NCBI GenBank assembly: GCA_015231595.1
Contig: JADGBH010000008.1
Location: 1-64,000, forward strand
DNA length: 64,000 nucleotides
Reading direction: 5' to 3'
Origin: Desulfobacterales bacterium
GTDB taxonomy: Bacteria > Desulfobacterota > Desulfobacteria > Desulfobacterales > JADGBH01
The position numbers and the translations under genes were made by a program. Positions 54,316 through 63,238 of this stretch are shown here, in pieces. Under the pieces are notes generated by a model. It did not search any database. It was not told where the DNA came from and was given only the letters and a program-made list of their open reading frames with translations. Each line of letters starts with the position of its first letter. The first letter of the stretch is position 1.

Positions 54316-55680
54316 CTATTGTAATAGTCCTTTTGTTTTTGCCAATTTAACCCAAGAGGGGTATTCAGCCATAAGTAGGCTGTAAAGCTCGTCATCGGAA
54401 ATAATTAGCGGATCTTCTACACTAAAAAAATTGGCATTATCAATATACCTTCCTTGCATAGCATCTAATTGCTCTAAAAAAGCAAAATCACCAGTTACAG
54501 CTCTTTGTAAGGATTTAAAAAATCCTTTGCCCTTTATATCTTTTTTTGTTTTTCCGATAGCCATGAACTGCCAAAAAATAGGCTCAAATGACGCCCACTT
54601 AATTTGATTCTCCGTAATATTAGCATCAGATGTTCCTCCATCTGTAATAAACATCACATAAACTGGTAAGGCTGATTTTATTGGAGAATTTATTTCTCTT
54701 CCCATTCCGTCTGGAAAATAAAATTTTCTTATCATCTGTATAGCTTTACCGTAACAAGTATTTCCTTCAAGTGGGTATCGTTTAATAATTCTATTAATTT
54801 GACCATTAACATTACCTATAGACATTTCTCCAGCTTCATGGGCATTTGCTCCAAATAAAAAAATATCAATAGAACCATCATCATCAAACTTACACGCTAA
54901 TGCAAGAATTTTTTCAGCAAAAATTTGTATTTTTCCTGCGGAATAAAGCCCGCTCATTGAACCAGAAATATCAAGACATAAAGCTACTTTAGCTCTGTGG
55001 CCATCTAATCCAGCCTTTTTAATAGAGATTCCTGCTTTTTTTACTAAAGAAACCAACTGGGGCGCTTCTTTTTCTATTCGCTTTTCAAGGGAAACACTTG
55101 CAGACATTTTGAGTTGAGTATTTTCAGAAAGAGGAGAAGGAGTATCTTCAGGAGCTATTTCTTCACCTCCAAAATTTTTAAGCAATGCGCTTAAACCGCC
55201 ATTAAACCCCTGCCCAACCGCTGAAAAACGCCATACATCTTTCAAGTAAATTTCCGCAACAATTATAGCTTTTTCATCTTCAAAGTCTTTTCCAGAAAAC
55301 ATGAATCGCATGATTTCTTTGTCTTTATCAAGTAGTCGTAAATGTCCTCCTAAAATTTGAGACATAGTTCCTTGTCCGTCAATAGTGATAGTAAATACTA
55401 AACGGCATATCGTTTTAGGTAAAGTAGATAAATTTATATAAAAAGTTTCTAAATCACCAGATTGAACTCCTTTGCTAACTATTGAACCACACGGTGAAGA
55501 TTTTTGGTTATAAAAAATAAAATATCTATCGTCTGATAATTTATTATTGGAATCAACACCAAAGCAAGATATATCAAATACTTGCCCTGAAGAGCCTTCT
55601 ATTGAAATACCTACTTGAAAATCATGAGATTGCATCAAGTCTGATAGTTTTATCTTTTGTCCTCTTATTAAATCTTTCAT
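54316..55680 (-). CDS. TerD-vWA fusion protein (tellurium-resistance / stress type)
   Basis: A 454-aa protein. Residues about 5-185 form a TerD-type domain (Ca-binding-like 'ISCFGVDSNNKLSDDRYFIF' and 'FSGKDFEDEKAI'). Residues about 225-425 are a von Willebrand A domain with the MIDAS motif DISGSMS. This TerD/TerF-like architecture is linked to stress-protection and membrane-associated metal-binding assemblies. No other ter genes are here, but a metallophosphoesterase is adjacent. AAAGGAC precedes the ATG. Confidence 0.82.
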   Translation of the reverse strand: MKDLIRGQKIKLSDLMQSHDFQVGISIEGSSGQVFDISCFGVDSNNKLSDDRYFIFYNQKSSPCGSIVSKGVQSGDLETFYINLSTLPKTICRLVFTITIDGQGTMSQILGGHLRLLDKDKEIMRFMFSGKDFEDEKAIIVAEIYLKDVWRFSAVGQGFNGGLSALLKNFGGEEIAPEDTPSPLSENTQLKMSASVSLEKRIEKEAPQLVSLVKKAGISIKKAGLDGHRAKVALCLDISGSMSGLYSAGKIQIFAEKILALACKFDDDGSIDIFLFGANAHEAGEMSIGNVNGQINRIIKRYPLEGNTCYGKAIQMIRKFYFPDGMGREINSPIKSALPVYVMFITDGGTSDANITENQIKWASFEPIFWQFMAIGKTKKDIKGKGFFKSLQRAVTGDFAFLEQLDAMQGRYIDNANFFSVEDPLIISDDELYSLLMAEYPSWVKLAKTKGLLQ

Positions 55681-55712
55681 GATGTCCTTTCCGCTTTTAC
55701 ATTTTTAGATAT

Positions 55713-55801
55713 TGTAGGGGCGACCGGCTGGTCGCCCAGTGCCATTAAGTAATAATCCCCAAGGGCGACCAACCGGTCGCCCTTACAGAAATTAGGAAGT
55801 T
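55713..55801. repeat. GGGCGACC palindromic repeat, pair of inverted units
   Basis: A palindromic 25-bp unit GGGCGACC-GGTCGCCC occurs at 55713-55737 and again inverted at 55763-55787. The second unit extends to a 56-bp copy (55746-55801) that matches, inverted, the element at 58205-58259 at about 50 of 55 positions, with one indel. The interval between TerD-vWA and the REC-TPR gene is otherwise empty. Confidence 0.85.
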
Positions 55802-55820
55802 TTCTAATTTCTATTCCTTA

Positions 55821-56987
55821 CTAAAGACATTTTTTCAAAAGTTCTTTTATTTCTTCAGCATCTTCCTCATTTGGAGACAATGCAGACGCCGATTTTAAAA
55901 CCTTCTCAGCTGCAAATTTTTTATTTATTGCAATATAAGCTCTTGATAATTGTAATTTAATTTTTATATTTGAGTTGTCTTTTTTTTCTGCCTCAATTAA
56001 GTGGTTTACAGCTAAAACATATTGTTCAAGTTCATTATATGCTATTCCAAGGTTAAGCAAAAGTTTCGGAGAAATATTGTACTGCTTTTTAAGCATAATA
56101 GATTCAATAAGGCTTATAACATAAGAGTAAGCTTTATGTTTCACACAAAAATCAGATATTTCTTCTTGAAGAACTGAAGGATCTTGAGACAAATCAATGG
56201 CTTTATTAAATATTTTTTCAGCTTTTTGTATTGATCCATTTTCAACTAAAATTTTTGCAAGTTCAATTGCTTTTTCAGAATGACGAGGATTTATACGCAT
56301 GGCTTTATCTATAAAATCTGAAGCTTTTTCAACTTCATTCTTTTGCAGATAAATTTCTGATAAAATATAAAATGCCTGAACATCAAGTCTGTTCATTTTA
56401 GCGGCTTGAAGAAGAAATTTTTCAGCTGATTCTAAATCATTCTTTTTTAAAAAAAGTGTTCCAAGAGTTCGATAAGGCCTGGAGGATTTTTGGTCAGCTT
56501 TTTGAGCAAGCAATACTTCGGCCACTGCGTCATCAATATTTCCAGCCTCTTCAAAATCTCTTGCTCTTTTAAGATGATAAATCATTGGAGGAGGATTATT
56601 AAGTTTTTCAAGAACCGCATTTAATCTAAGACTTAAAGAATTTAAAGTAATCGGTTTTAGAATATAGCTATCTATACCTGATTCAGCTACGTCTGCAACG
56701 ACTTCTCTGTCAGTTTCAGCGGTAATCATAATGACAGGCATATCCCTCAATTTTTTATCTGATCTTATGTAAGAAATAAGCTCAATTCCGGTCATTACAG
56801 GCATATTACAGTCAATTATAGCAAAATCAAACTCTTGTTTTTGCAAAATATTAACAGCTTCTTGCCCGTTATATGCATAAGTAAAATTTTTTCCTATCTT
56901 TAAAATTTTAAGCATATTGTAGATAGTTTTACACATAATTTGCATATCATCCACAATTAAAATACTCATATTTAAAGGGTCTATCAT
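55821..56987 (-). CDS. Response regulator with C-terminal TPR repeats
   Basis: A 388-aa protein: an N-terminal REC domain (residues about 8-125, phospho-acceptor Asp59 in IIDCNMP, IVDD at 11-14) followed by about seven TPR units (from 'ARDFEEAGNIDDAVAEVLLAQ'), a protein-interaction output instead of a DNA-binding domain. Probably phosphorylated by one of the kinases encoded nearby. Last gene of the minus-strand signalling run and next to the GGGCGACC repeats. Confidence 0.9.
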   Translation of the reverse strand: MIDPLNMSILIVDDMQIMCKTIYNMLKILKIGKNFTYAYNGQEAVNILQKQEFDFAIIDCNMPVMTGIELISYIRSDKKLRDMPVIMITAETDREVVADVAESGIDSYILKPITLNSLSLRLNAVLEKLNNPPPMIYHLKRARDFEEAGNIDDAVAEVLLAQKADQKSSRPYRTLGTLFLKKNDLESAEKFLLQAAKMNRLDVQAFYILSEIYLQKNEVEKASDFIDKAMRINPRHSEKAIELAKILVENGSIQKAEKIFNKAIDLSQDPSVLQEEISDFCVKHKAYSYVISLIESIMLKKQYNISPKLLLNLGIAYNELEQYVLAVNHLIEAEKKDNSNIKIKLQLSRAYIAINKKFAAEKVLKSASALSPNEEDAEEIKELLKKCL

Positions 56988-57012
56988 AATTTTTTCTCCT
57001 AAATAGTATTAT

Positions 57013-58161
57013 TTAAGTCAATGGCATTTCAAATTTAAAACTACTCCCTTTCTTTCCATCACTTTCAACATAAATAGTCCCATCATGGGCATTTATAGCC
57101 ATTTTACAAAAAGTAAGACCAAGACCTGTAGTATAAATCCTGCCGTCTTTTTTTTTATCGCCTACTTGGACGAATTTATCAAAAATCTTTTGTTGATATT
57201 CAGGAGGTACCCCGCGTCCATTATCATTGACAAAAAACTGAATTTTATTTGAATCTATATATCTAAAACCTATCTCAATCGTCTCATCTTGAGGAGAATA
57301 ATAAATAGCATTTGAAACAAGGTTTTGAATAACTCTCATAATAAGCCCTTGGTCGCAAAAGAATTCCTTGTCTATGGGTAATGAATTAAAACTATAAACT
57401 AATTTAAGATTTTTAATTTTACCGATTCCAGAAATACTCGCTAATGAATCAATAATAATATTTTCAGGATCAATTTTTTCATAGGAAAGTTTCAAACCTC
57501 CTTCTTCTAATCTCGCGATATCAAGCATATCCGATACCATTCTATATAAATAATCACAAGCTGTTTGTGCAGAATCAATAAAGTCTTTTATTTCAGATAG
57601 GTCAAAGAATCTAATAAGGTCAAGATTACCGATAATTACAGAAATAGGAGTTTTTAAATCATGAACCAACATATTAAAAAGCTCTGTGCGCATGGTTTCA
57701 AGTTTTTGAAGTTCCTTAACTTTTTCATCTAAAAGAATATTTTGAGATTTAACTTTATCCTGGGAGGCTTTCAATCTTAGCGCACTTCTAATTCTCGCAA
57801 GAAGATCTTCCCTTTCAAAAGGTTTATTTAAAAGGTCTGTAGCGCCAACATCAAGAGCCTTCCTTTTTAAATCTTTATCAGCCTGACCTGTTAAAATTAT
57901 AACCAGAACATCATTAAGGATTTCCTTTTCATCTAATATTTTTAACAATTCCAAGCCATCTTTTCCAGGCATATTTATATCACTTATGATTAAATCAAAA
58001 GAATTAGTAGCCACTTTTTCAAGGGCTTCTTCAACGCTTAATACAAAAGTCATATCCCACTCATTGCGTAAAGGCCTTAAAGACCTTTTTAATGCGTCAA
58101 TAACATTAATTTCATCATCAACGAAAAGTATATTGCTTTTTGTTTTATACGGAGTCTTCAT
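57013..58161 (-). CDS. REC domain-sensor histidine kinase
   Basis: A 382-aa soluble hybrid: N-terminal REC (acceptor Asp61 in LIISDINMPGKDG), a coiled linker, HisKA with H167 (VHDLKTPISVI), and HATPase with N-box NLVSNAIYYS, DNGRGVPPE and GLGLTF. There is no membrane segment, so it is cytoplasmic and probably receives its input through the REC domain. Its REC domain shares LRPLRNEWDM with two HDOD proteins upstream. It is 96 nt from HDOD3 and 26 nt from the REC-TPR gene. Confidence 0.92.
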   Translation of the reverse strand: MKTPYKTKSNILFVDDEINVIDALKRSLRPLRNEWDMTFVLSVEEALEKVATNSFDLIISDINMPGKDGLELLKILDEKEILNDVLVIILTGQADKDLKRKALDVGATDLLNKPFEREDLLARIRSALRLKASQDKVKSQNILLDEKVKELQKLETMRTELFNMLVHDLKTPISVIIGNLDLIRFFDLSEIKDFIDSAQTACDYLYRMVSDMLDIARLEEGGLKLSYEKIDPENIIIDSLASISGIGKIKNLKLVYSFNSLPIDKEFFCDQGLIMRVIQNLVSNAIYYSPQDETIEIGFRYIDSNKIQFFVNDNGRGVPPEYQQKIFDKFVQVGDKKKDGRIYTTGLGLTFCKMAINAHDGTIYVESDGKKGSSFKFEMPLT

Positions 58162-58204
58162 TATTTTCCCTTTAATGTTTATTATTTAGGAATAGAAATT
58201 AAAT

Positions 58205-58259
58205 AACTTCCCACTTTCTGTAAGGGCGACCAGCTGGTCGCCCTAGGGATTATTACTTA
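58205..58259. repeat. GGGCGACC palindromic repeat, inverted partner copy
   Basis: A 55-bp copy of the element at 55746-55801, inverted. The stop codon of the third HDOD gene (58257-58259) is the first three bases of the shared block, and the central dyad GGGCGACCAGCTGGTCGCCC is at 58224-58243. Confidence 0.85.
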
Positions 58260-59558
58260 TACAAGATATTCCTTATCTTCCTTCATCTTTTCTACTAACA
58301 TTTCTTTTATTTTTTCAATTATAAGACGGTTCAATTGAAGATATTGAGCTGATTCTAAATATTCTAAATCTTCCGCAAGGGGGTCGCTTTCTCCGTAACC
58401 TACTCGCTTTACAAGATTATTCGCTAAATGGACAACATGGAGTTCATTTACGCTGTATCCTGAAAGTTCTTGTAGTCCTTTGTGAAGATCTTCATGATAA
58501 AGGCAAACCTTGACAAAATTTTCCACATATTCCCATTTTCTAAGGACTACCGCACCAAATTCACAATGATGTAATTTAATGGTTTCAAGTATATCTTCAA
58601 TTTTTATTTCTTCTTTAAACTTACCTTTTTTTTCAAGTTCACTTATAACTTGAACTAAAACAAGCTTACCGATGTCATGAAATAATCCTAAAGTAAAAGC
58701 ATCATTTTTGAGTTTATAAGAAATTTGTTCGCTAATAAGTTGAGCTGCATACGCTGAAGAAATCGAGTGTTCCCATAGTTGTTTCATAAATTCCATGTAT
58801 TTTTTGTTTGAATGAATATATAAAGATCTATTTCCAATAGATTCAACACAGTTTCGAGTAATCGTAAGGCCTAATCTTTGTATAGCTTTATCAAGAGTTT
58901 TATTTTCTTTAAGGCCTCTATAAAAAGAAGAATTCGAAAGGCTTATTAATTTAGACGATATGGATACATCTTGTTTAAGAAGATCTACTATTATTTGCAC
59001 ATCACTTCCCATTTCAATTAATCTTTTAAATTTAAATTGCATATCAGGGAGCGCAGGCAAAATAATATCATCTTTTTTCAGGCTTTTTCTAACTTCTGCT
59101 ATTATATCGATTTTTTTTGATTTATTTTCTTCAATAACATCAGGTTGATAAACATCAATAGTTTTGCTATCAAGTTCTTCAGGAATTGCGTTATAATACT
59201 TAATAGCGCTATTTATTGCATCTTCTACTACTTCAGGTTTACAAGGTTTAACCAAAAATCTAAAAATTTTACCTTCACTGACAGCTCTAACAGCGGTATC
59301 TTTATCGGCAAATCCAGTCAGCATTATTCGAACACTTTTAGGAGCGATTTCTTTTAAATAATAAAAAAATTGAATACCATCCATATCTGGCATTCTAAAA
59401 TCTGATATTATAACAATATAAGGACCTTTCTTTTCGACAATATCGAGAGCTTCATCAGCATTTTTTGCAGTATCAACATTAAATTTTTTTCTAAAAAGTC
59501 TCTTATAGGTATCTAAAATATTTTCATCATCATCTACAAATAATATTTTATCACTCAT
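58257..59558 (-). CDS. REC-HDOD response regulator 3
   Basis: A 433-aa protein. Residues 1-120 form REC (D53 in IISDFRMPDMDG; FLVKPC with the conserved Lys104). Residues about 170-380 form an HDOD domain (LFHDIGKL preserved and SISSKLISLSNSSF). HDOD domains resemble HD phosphohydrolases and often regulate other proteins without c-di-GMP hydrolysis. Its REC differs from the other two: no LRPxRxEWDM motif. The start overlaps the previous gene by 8 nt. Confidence 0.9.
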   Translation of the reverse strand: MSDKILFVDDDENILDTYKRLFRKKFNVDTAKNADEALDIVEKKGPYIVIISDFRMPDMDGIQFFYYLKEIAPKSVRIMLTGFADKDTAVRAVSEGKIFRFLVKPCKPEVVEDAINSAIKYYNAIPEELDSKTIDVYQPDVIEENKSKKIDIIAEVRKSLKKDDIILPALPDMQFKFKRLIEMGSDVQIIVDLLKQDVSISSKLISLSNSSFYRGLKENKTLDKAIQRLGLTITRNCVESIGNRSLYIHSNKKYMEFMKQLWEHSISSAYAAQLISEQISYKLKNDAFTLGLFHDIGKLVLVQVISELEKKGKFKEEIKIEDILETIKLHHCEFGAVVLRKWEYVENFVKVCLYHEDLHKGLQELSGYSVNELHVVHLANNLVKRVGYGESDPLAEDLEYLESAQYLQLNRLIIEKIKEMLVEKMKEDKEYLV

Positions 59559-60765
59559 GTAAATTTTCCTCTAAAATTATTCCTTGGCAGGAATTTTGCC
59601 ATATTGGAAGGCGATTTAGCAAACGTAACTTTGATAAATACTCTATCTCGAAAGAGGGGTTTTCTTCTAAATCATTTTCTGTACTCTCATTTTTTCTTGA
59701 TAAAAAATTAGCTACATAAACAGAAGTTAAAGGAGTAAATTCTTGTTTAGAATATTTTAAAGGAAAATGATGATACAGAATTGCTTCAATTACAGGCATA
59801 GGCAATCCCCAAAGACTCATAAGATAAGCTCCTATTTCCGCATGACTAGTTCCAAAAATTCCCATTTCTTTTTCAAATATTACATTCTCTTTCGATTGAG
59901 ATGATTCAATGATTGTTTCATATTGATCTGGAAAGTTTATTAAAAAAATTATTTTCCCACAATCATGCAGCAACCCTGCTAAAAATGCACAATCAACTAA
60001 ATCAGGATTTTCTTTATAAGCTATTAGCCTTGATATTATTCCTGTTGATAAACTGTGATTCCAAAGTTTATTTATAAAATTTTTTATATTTTTTTTAGCG
60101 TCAACGTTATAAAAAATATAATTAGAAAGAACTAAAGATTTTATTATATCAATCCCAAGGTATGTTACAGCTTGTTCAATATTGACTATTCGAGTTCGCA
60201 AGCCTAAAAAAGCGGAATTAACCAGTTGAAGTATTTTTGCTGTTATTCCTACATCCTTTGAAATTATTTTTCCTATATCATTAGTGTTCGCGTCAAAAGA
60301 CTCAAGCGCTTTTAATATTTCGGTATAAATTGTCGGCAATATCGGTAAAGTTTTTATTTTTGAAACTACATCAATTAGGGAGTTATTTGATAGCGCTCCT
60401 TGAATTTCATAGATATGAGATAACCTTGATTTTAATTCATCAGGATCACATGGTTTTACCAAATATTGATGGGCTATATGGGAAGATTTTATGGTAAATT
60501 CCTTATCTGATTGCCCAGACAAAACAATTCTAATAATTTTTGGATAAAGATTCATGACCTTTTTAAAAAATTCTATACCATCCATTTCCTTCATCCGAAT
60601 ATCACTCACAATAACATCGAAAGAACTCTTTTGAAGAATTTCAAGGGCTTTATTTCCACTTTCAACAAAATCCATATCCCATTCATTCCTCATTTCTCGA
60701 AGAACTCTTTTAAGTCCTTGTAACACATTCGGTTCATCATCTACAAACAGGATACGCCTTTTCAT
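59551..60765 (-). CDS. REC-HDOD response regulator 2
   Basis: A 404-aa protein with REC (residues 1-120; acceptor Asp55 in VIVSDIRMKEMDG, Lys104 in YLVKPC) and a C-terminal HDOD domain ('GITAKILQLVNSAFLGLR', 'LLHDCGKIIFL'). Shares LREMRNEWDM near residue 22 with HDOD1 and the REC-kinase, suggesting a common duplication origin. Phosphorylation probably controls the HDOD output. Overlaps the next gene by 8 nt. Confidence 0.9.
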   Translation of the reverse strand: MKRRILFVDDEPNVLQGLKRVLREMRNEWDMDFVESGNKALEILQKSSFDVIVSDIRMKEMDGIEFFKKVMNLYPKIIRIVLSGQSDKEFTIKSSHIAHQYLVKPCDPDELKSRLSHIYEIQGALSNNSLIDVVSKIKTLPILPTIYTEILKALESFDANTNDIGKIISKDVGITAKILQLVNSAFLGLRTRIVNIEQAVTYLGIDIIKSLVLSNYIFYNVDAKKNIKNFINKLWNHSLSTGIISRLIAYKENPDLVDCAFLAGLLHDCGKIIFLINFPDQYETIIESSQSKENVIFEKEMGIFGTSHAEIGAYLMSLWGLPMPVIEAILYHHFPLKYSKQEFTPLTSVYVANFLSRKNESTENDLEENPSFEIEYLSKLRLLNRLPIWQNSCQGIILEENLHE

Positions 60766-60792
60766 TTAGTTATCTTCCTTAAAATATAATAT

Positions 60793-61986
60793 TTAATTCT
60801 TTTTACCGTTTGGTTCCCCATTAACTAATTCTTTTGCTATGTCAATCCATGTTGGAAGAAGTTTTTCAAGAGAAATAAAAGACATATAATTTTGATCAAA
60901 TATGGATTCCTCTTGAATTTCTATACCTTTTTCATGGGCATGCAAAAAAGCATTAGCAAAATGAACCGCTGTAAGAGGGGTAAAATCCTTATCAATTATT
61001 TTAAACGGTGTATGATGCAGGGCAACTGCCTGAACAATAGGGGATGGAAGCCCCCAAAATCCCAGTAAATACGCTCCGACATCAAAATGAGTTACCCCTA
61101 TTAAAGACATTTCAGATTTATACGCAAGAATATTTTCTTCTTTATTGAGCCTTATAACTTCAGCATATTCATCAGGTCTATTTACAGCCAGCAGAAGTTT
61201 ACCTAAATCATGAAGAAGCCCGGCTGTAAAAGAGTAATCAATTATTGATAACGGCTTGTTTTCATGCTTAGCGATAGATTTAGCAATAGCGCCTGTCATC
61301 ATACTATGCTTCCACAGCCATTCAAAAAAATTCTGTTTAAACTTTTTTTTATTGAACTGGGAAAAAATATGAATTGAAAGAACAAGGGATTTAATAATAT
61401 CAAGCCCAAGTATTGAAACCGCTTTTTCAGGGCTTGAAACAGGAGATCTAAGTCCGAAGAAGGCTGAATTTACAAGATGTAGCATTTTAGCAGTCATGCC
61501 TACATCTTTTGCAATTATTTTACCTATTTTTTGCATTGAAACATCTTCCGATTTAAGAGCATCATTTATTTCTGAATATATAGACGGAAGACTTGGGATG
61601 GATTCCATATTTTTAATAAAATTACGGAGAGTGCATGCGCATGTAATACTCGATTTTAGAGCTTCAGCGTCACAGGGTTTAGAAAGAAACTGGTGGGAAA
61701 CCCCAACAGATTTCATAACCATCTCTTTCGATGCTTGACCGGATAAAACAATCCTAACAGTTTCAGGATGCTTTTGTTTAACTTTATCAAGAAGGCTTGC
61801 GCCATCCATTCCAGGCATTTGTATATCAGTAACAATTACATCAAAAACTTCTGAATTCATTAATTCTAAGGCAGATTCTCCGTTATTAATAAAATTCATA
61901 TCCCATTCACTTCTCATGGGTCTAAGCATTCTTTTAAGAGCTTGCAATATATTAGGGTCATCATCAACAAAAAGAATTTTTCTCAT
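60793..61986 (-). CDS. REC-HDOD response regulator 1
   Basis: A 397-aa protein. REC (D54 in VIVTDIQMPGMDG; Lys103 in FLSKPC) then HDOD (about 130-340, 'GMTAKMLHLVNSAFFGLRSP' and 'LLHDLGKLLLA'). Most similar to HDOD2 in both parts, with LRPMRSEWDM near residue 21. Encoded 6 nt upstream of the PAS kinase stop, so directly cotranscribed with the kinase. Likely its cognate receiver, though this is an inference from position. Confidence 0.92.
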   Translation of the reverse strand: MRKILFVDDDPNILQALKRMLRPMRSEWDMNFINNGESALELMNSEVFDVIVTDIQMPGMDGASLLDKVKQKHPETVRIVLSGQASKEMVMKSVGVSHQFLSKPCDAEALKSSITCACTLRNFIKNMESIPSLPSIYSEINDALKSEDVSMQKIGKIIAKDVGMTAKMLHLVNSAFFGLRSPVSSPEKAVSILGLDIIKSLVLSIHIFSQFNKKKFKQNFFEWLWKHSMMTGAIAKSIAKHENKPLSIIDYSFTAGLLHDLGKLLLAVNRPDEYAEVIRLNKEENILAYKSEMSLIGVTHFDVGAYLLGFWGLPSPIVQAVALHHTPFKIIDKDFTPLTAVHFANAFLHAHEKGIEIQEESIFDQNYMSFISLEKLLPTWIDIAKELVNGEPNGKKN

Positions 61987-61992
61987 AAATGT

Positions 61993-63225
61993 TTAACCTT
62001 TATTTAAGGGGTCTTCCTCTGCTTTAAAACGTATAAAAAATGTAGTTCCAACTCCAACTTCTGTTTCAAAATGAATTGCCCCTCCAAGTTTATTAACAAT
62101 AGCATGACATAAACTTAAACCTTGCCCTGTTCCTTTGCCTACAGCCTTAGTTGTAAAAAAAGGGGTAAATATTTTTGGCCTAATTTCTGGAGCTATACCT
62201 ATGCCTGTATCTTGAATTTGAACTTCAACTGTTCCGTTTATTTTTTTAGTTCTTATAGTAATTTTACCTTTTTTCTTTGCTCCGTCTCCGACAACATCAC
62301 CTATGGCATGAGCGGCATTTATGATTAAATTTAATATTACTTGATTAAACTCTCCCTGAACACATTTTACAAAGGGTAAAGTTGAATCAAGTTCCATTTC
62401 CATTTCAGCAACATATTTCCATTCATTTCGGGCAACCAATGCTGTGCTGTCAATAGCTCTGTTAATATCTACAGAGGTGTTTTCTCCTGTTCCAGGATGA
62501 GAAAATTCCTTCATTGCTCTTACAATATTGGCTGTTCTGGTAAGACCATCAAGAGATTGTTTTATAGATAGGGGAACTTCGCCTATTAAGTATTCAATAT
62601 CTATTTCTTCTTTAATGTTTTCTATTTCATTTATTAAAGCATCAATATCTTCTTTTGATTTCAAAAATTTAAGGAGCTTTTCATATTCGACTAAAAGCCT
62701 GCTTATATCTTTAAATGCATCCTGTAAAAAATAAGTATTATCTCCGATATATTGGATAGGCGTATTGATTTCATGGGCAATACCCGCCGCTAATTGACCT
62801 ATTGATTCCATTTTTTGAACATGAGCTAACTGAGATTCCATAAATTTTCGTTCGGAAATATCTCTTGCAATACCCCTAAATCCAATGCATTTATTATTAT
62901 CGTCATACATCAAAGATGCAGAAGCACCAAGCTGACGGATTAATCCATCTTTTCTTATAAAATCACAAATAAAACCTTTATTCGGTTTTCCTGTTTTATA
63001 AATTTCTTTGAATAATTTATACATATTTGAAGCATTATCATTATCCATAAATTCTTTATAATTTTTACCCCTAAGTTCTTCCCTATTGCATCCGAACAAT
63101 TCAGCCATTATCTCATTATAAAAAACAAAATTACCCCTTAAATCAAGCTCATAATATCCTTGTTCTATGCTTTCAAGTATCGTTCGATATTTTTTTTCGC
63201 TTTTGATTAAATCTAATTCAAGCAT
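61993..63225 (-). CDS. PAS domain sensor histidine kinase
   Basis: A 410-aa soluble kinase with a PAS domain (about residues 8-130, ending RDISERK) that may bind a ligand or cofactor, a HisKA-type H-box (H151 in AAGIAHEINTPIQYI) and an HATPase with NLIINAAHAIGD and GKGTGQGLSLC. The H-box type with INTPIQYI is frequent in Desulfobacterota. The gene follows selD after 13 nt and leads the signalling run. No transmembrane helices. Confidence 0.92.
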   Translation of the reverse strand: MLELDLIKSEKKYRTILESIEQGYYELDLRGNFVFYNEIMAELFGCNREELRGKNYKEFMDNDNASNMYKLFKEIYKTGKPNKGFICDFIRKDGLIRQLGASASLMYDDNNKCIGFRGIARDISERKFMESQLAHVQKMESIGQLAAGIAHEINTPIQYIGDNTYFLQDAFKDISRLLVEYEKLLKFLKSKEDIDALINEIENIKEEIDIEYLIGEVPLSIKQSLDGLTRTANIVRAMKEFSHPGTGENTSVDINRAIDSTALVARNEWKYVAEMEMELDSTLPFVKCVQGEFNQVILNLIINAAHAIGDVVGDGAKKKGKITIRTKKINGTVEVQIQDTGIGIAPEIRPKIFTPFFTTKAVGKGTGQGLSLCHAIVNKLGGAIHFETEVGVGTTFFIRFKAEEDPLNKG

Positions 63226-63238
63226 AAGTCCTTATTCC

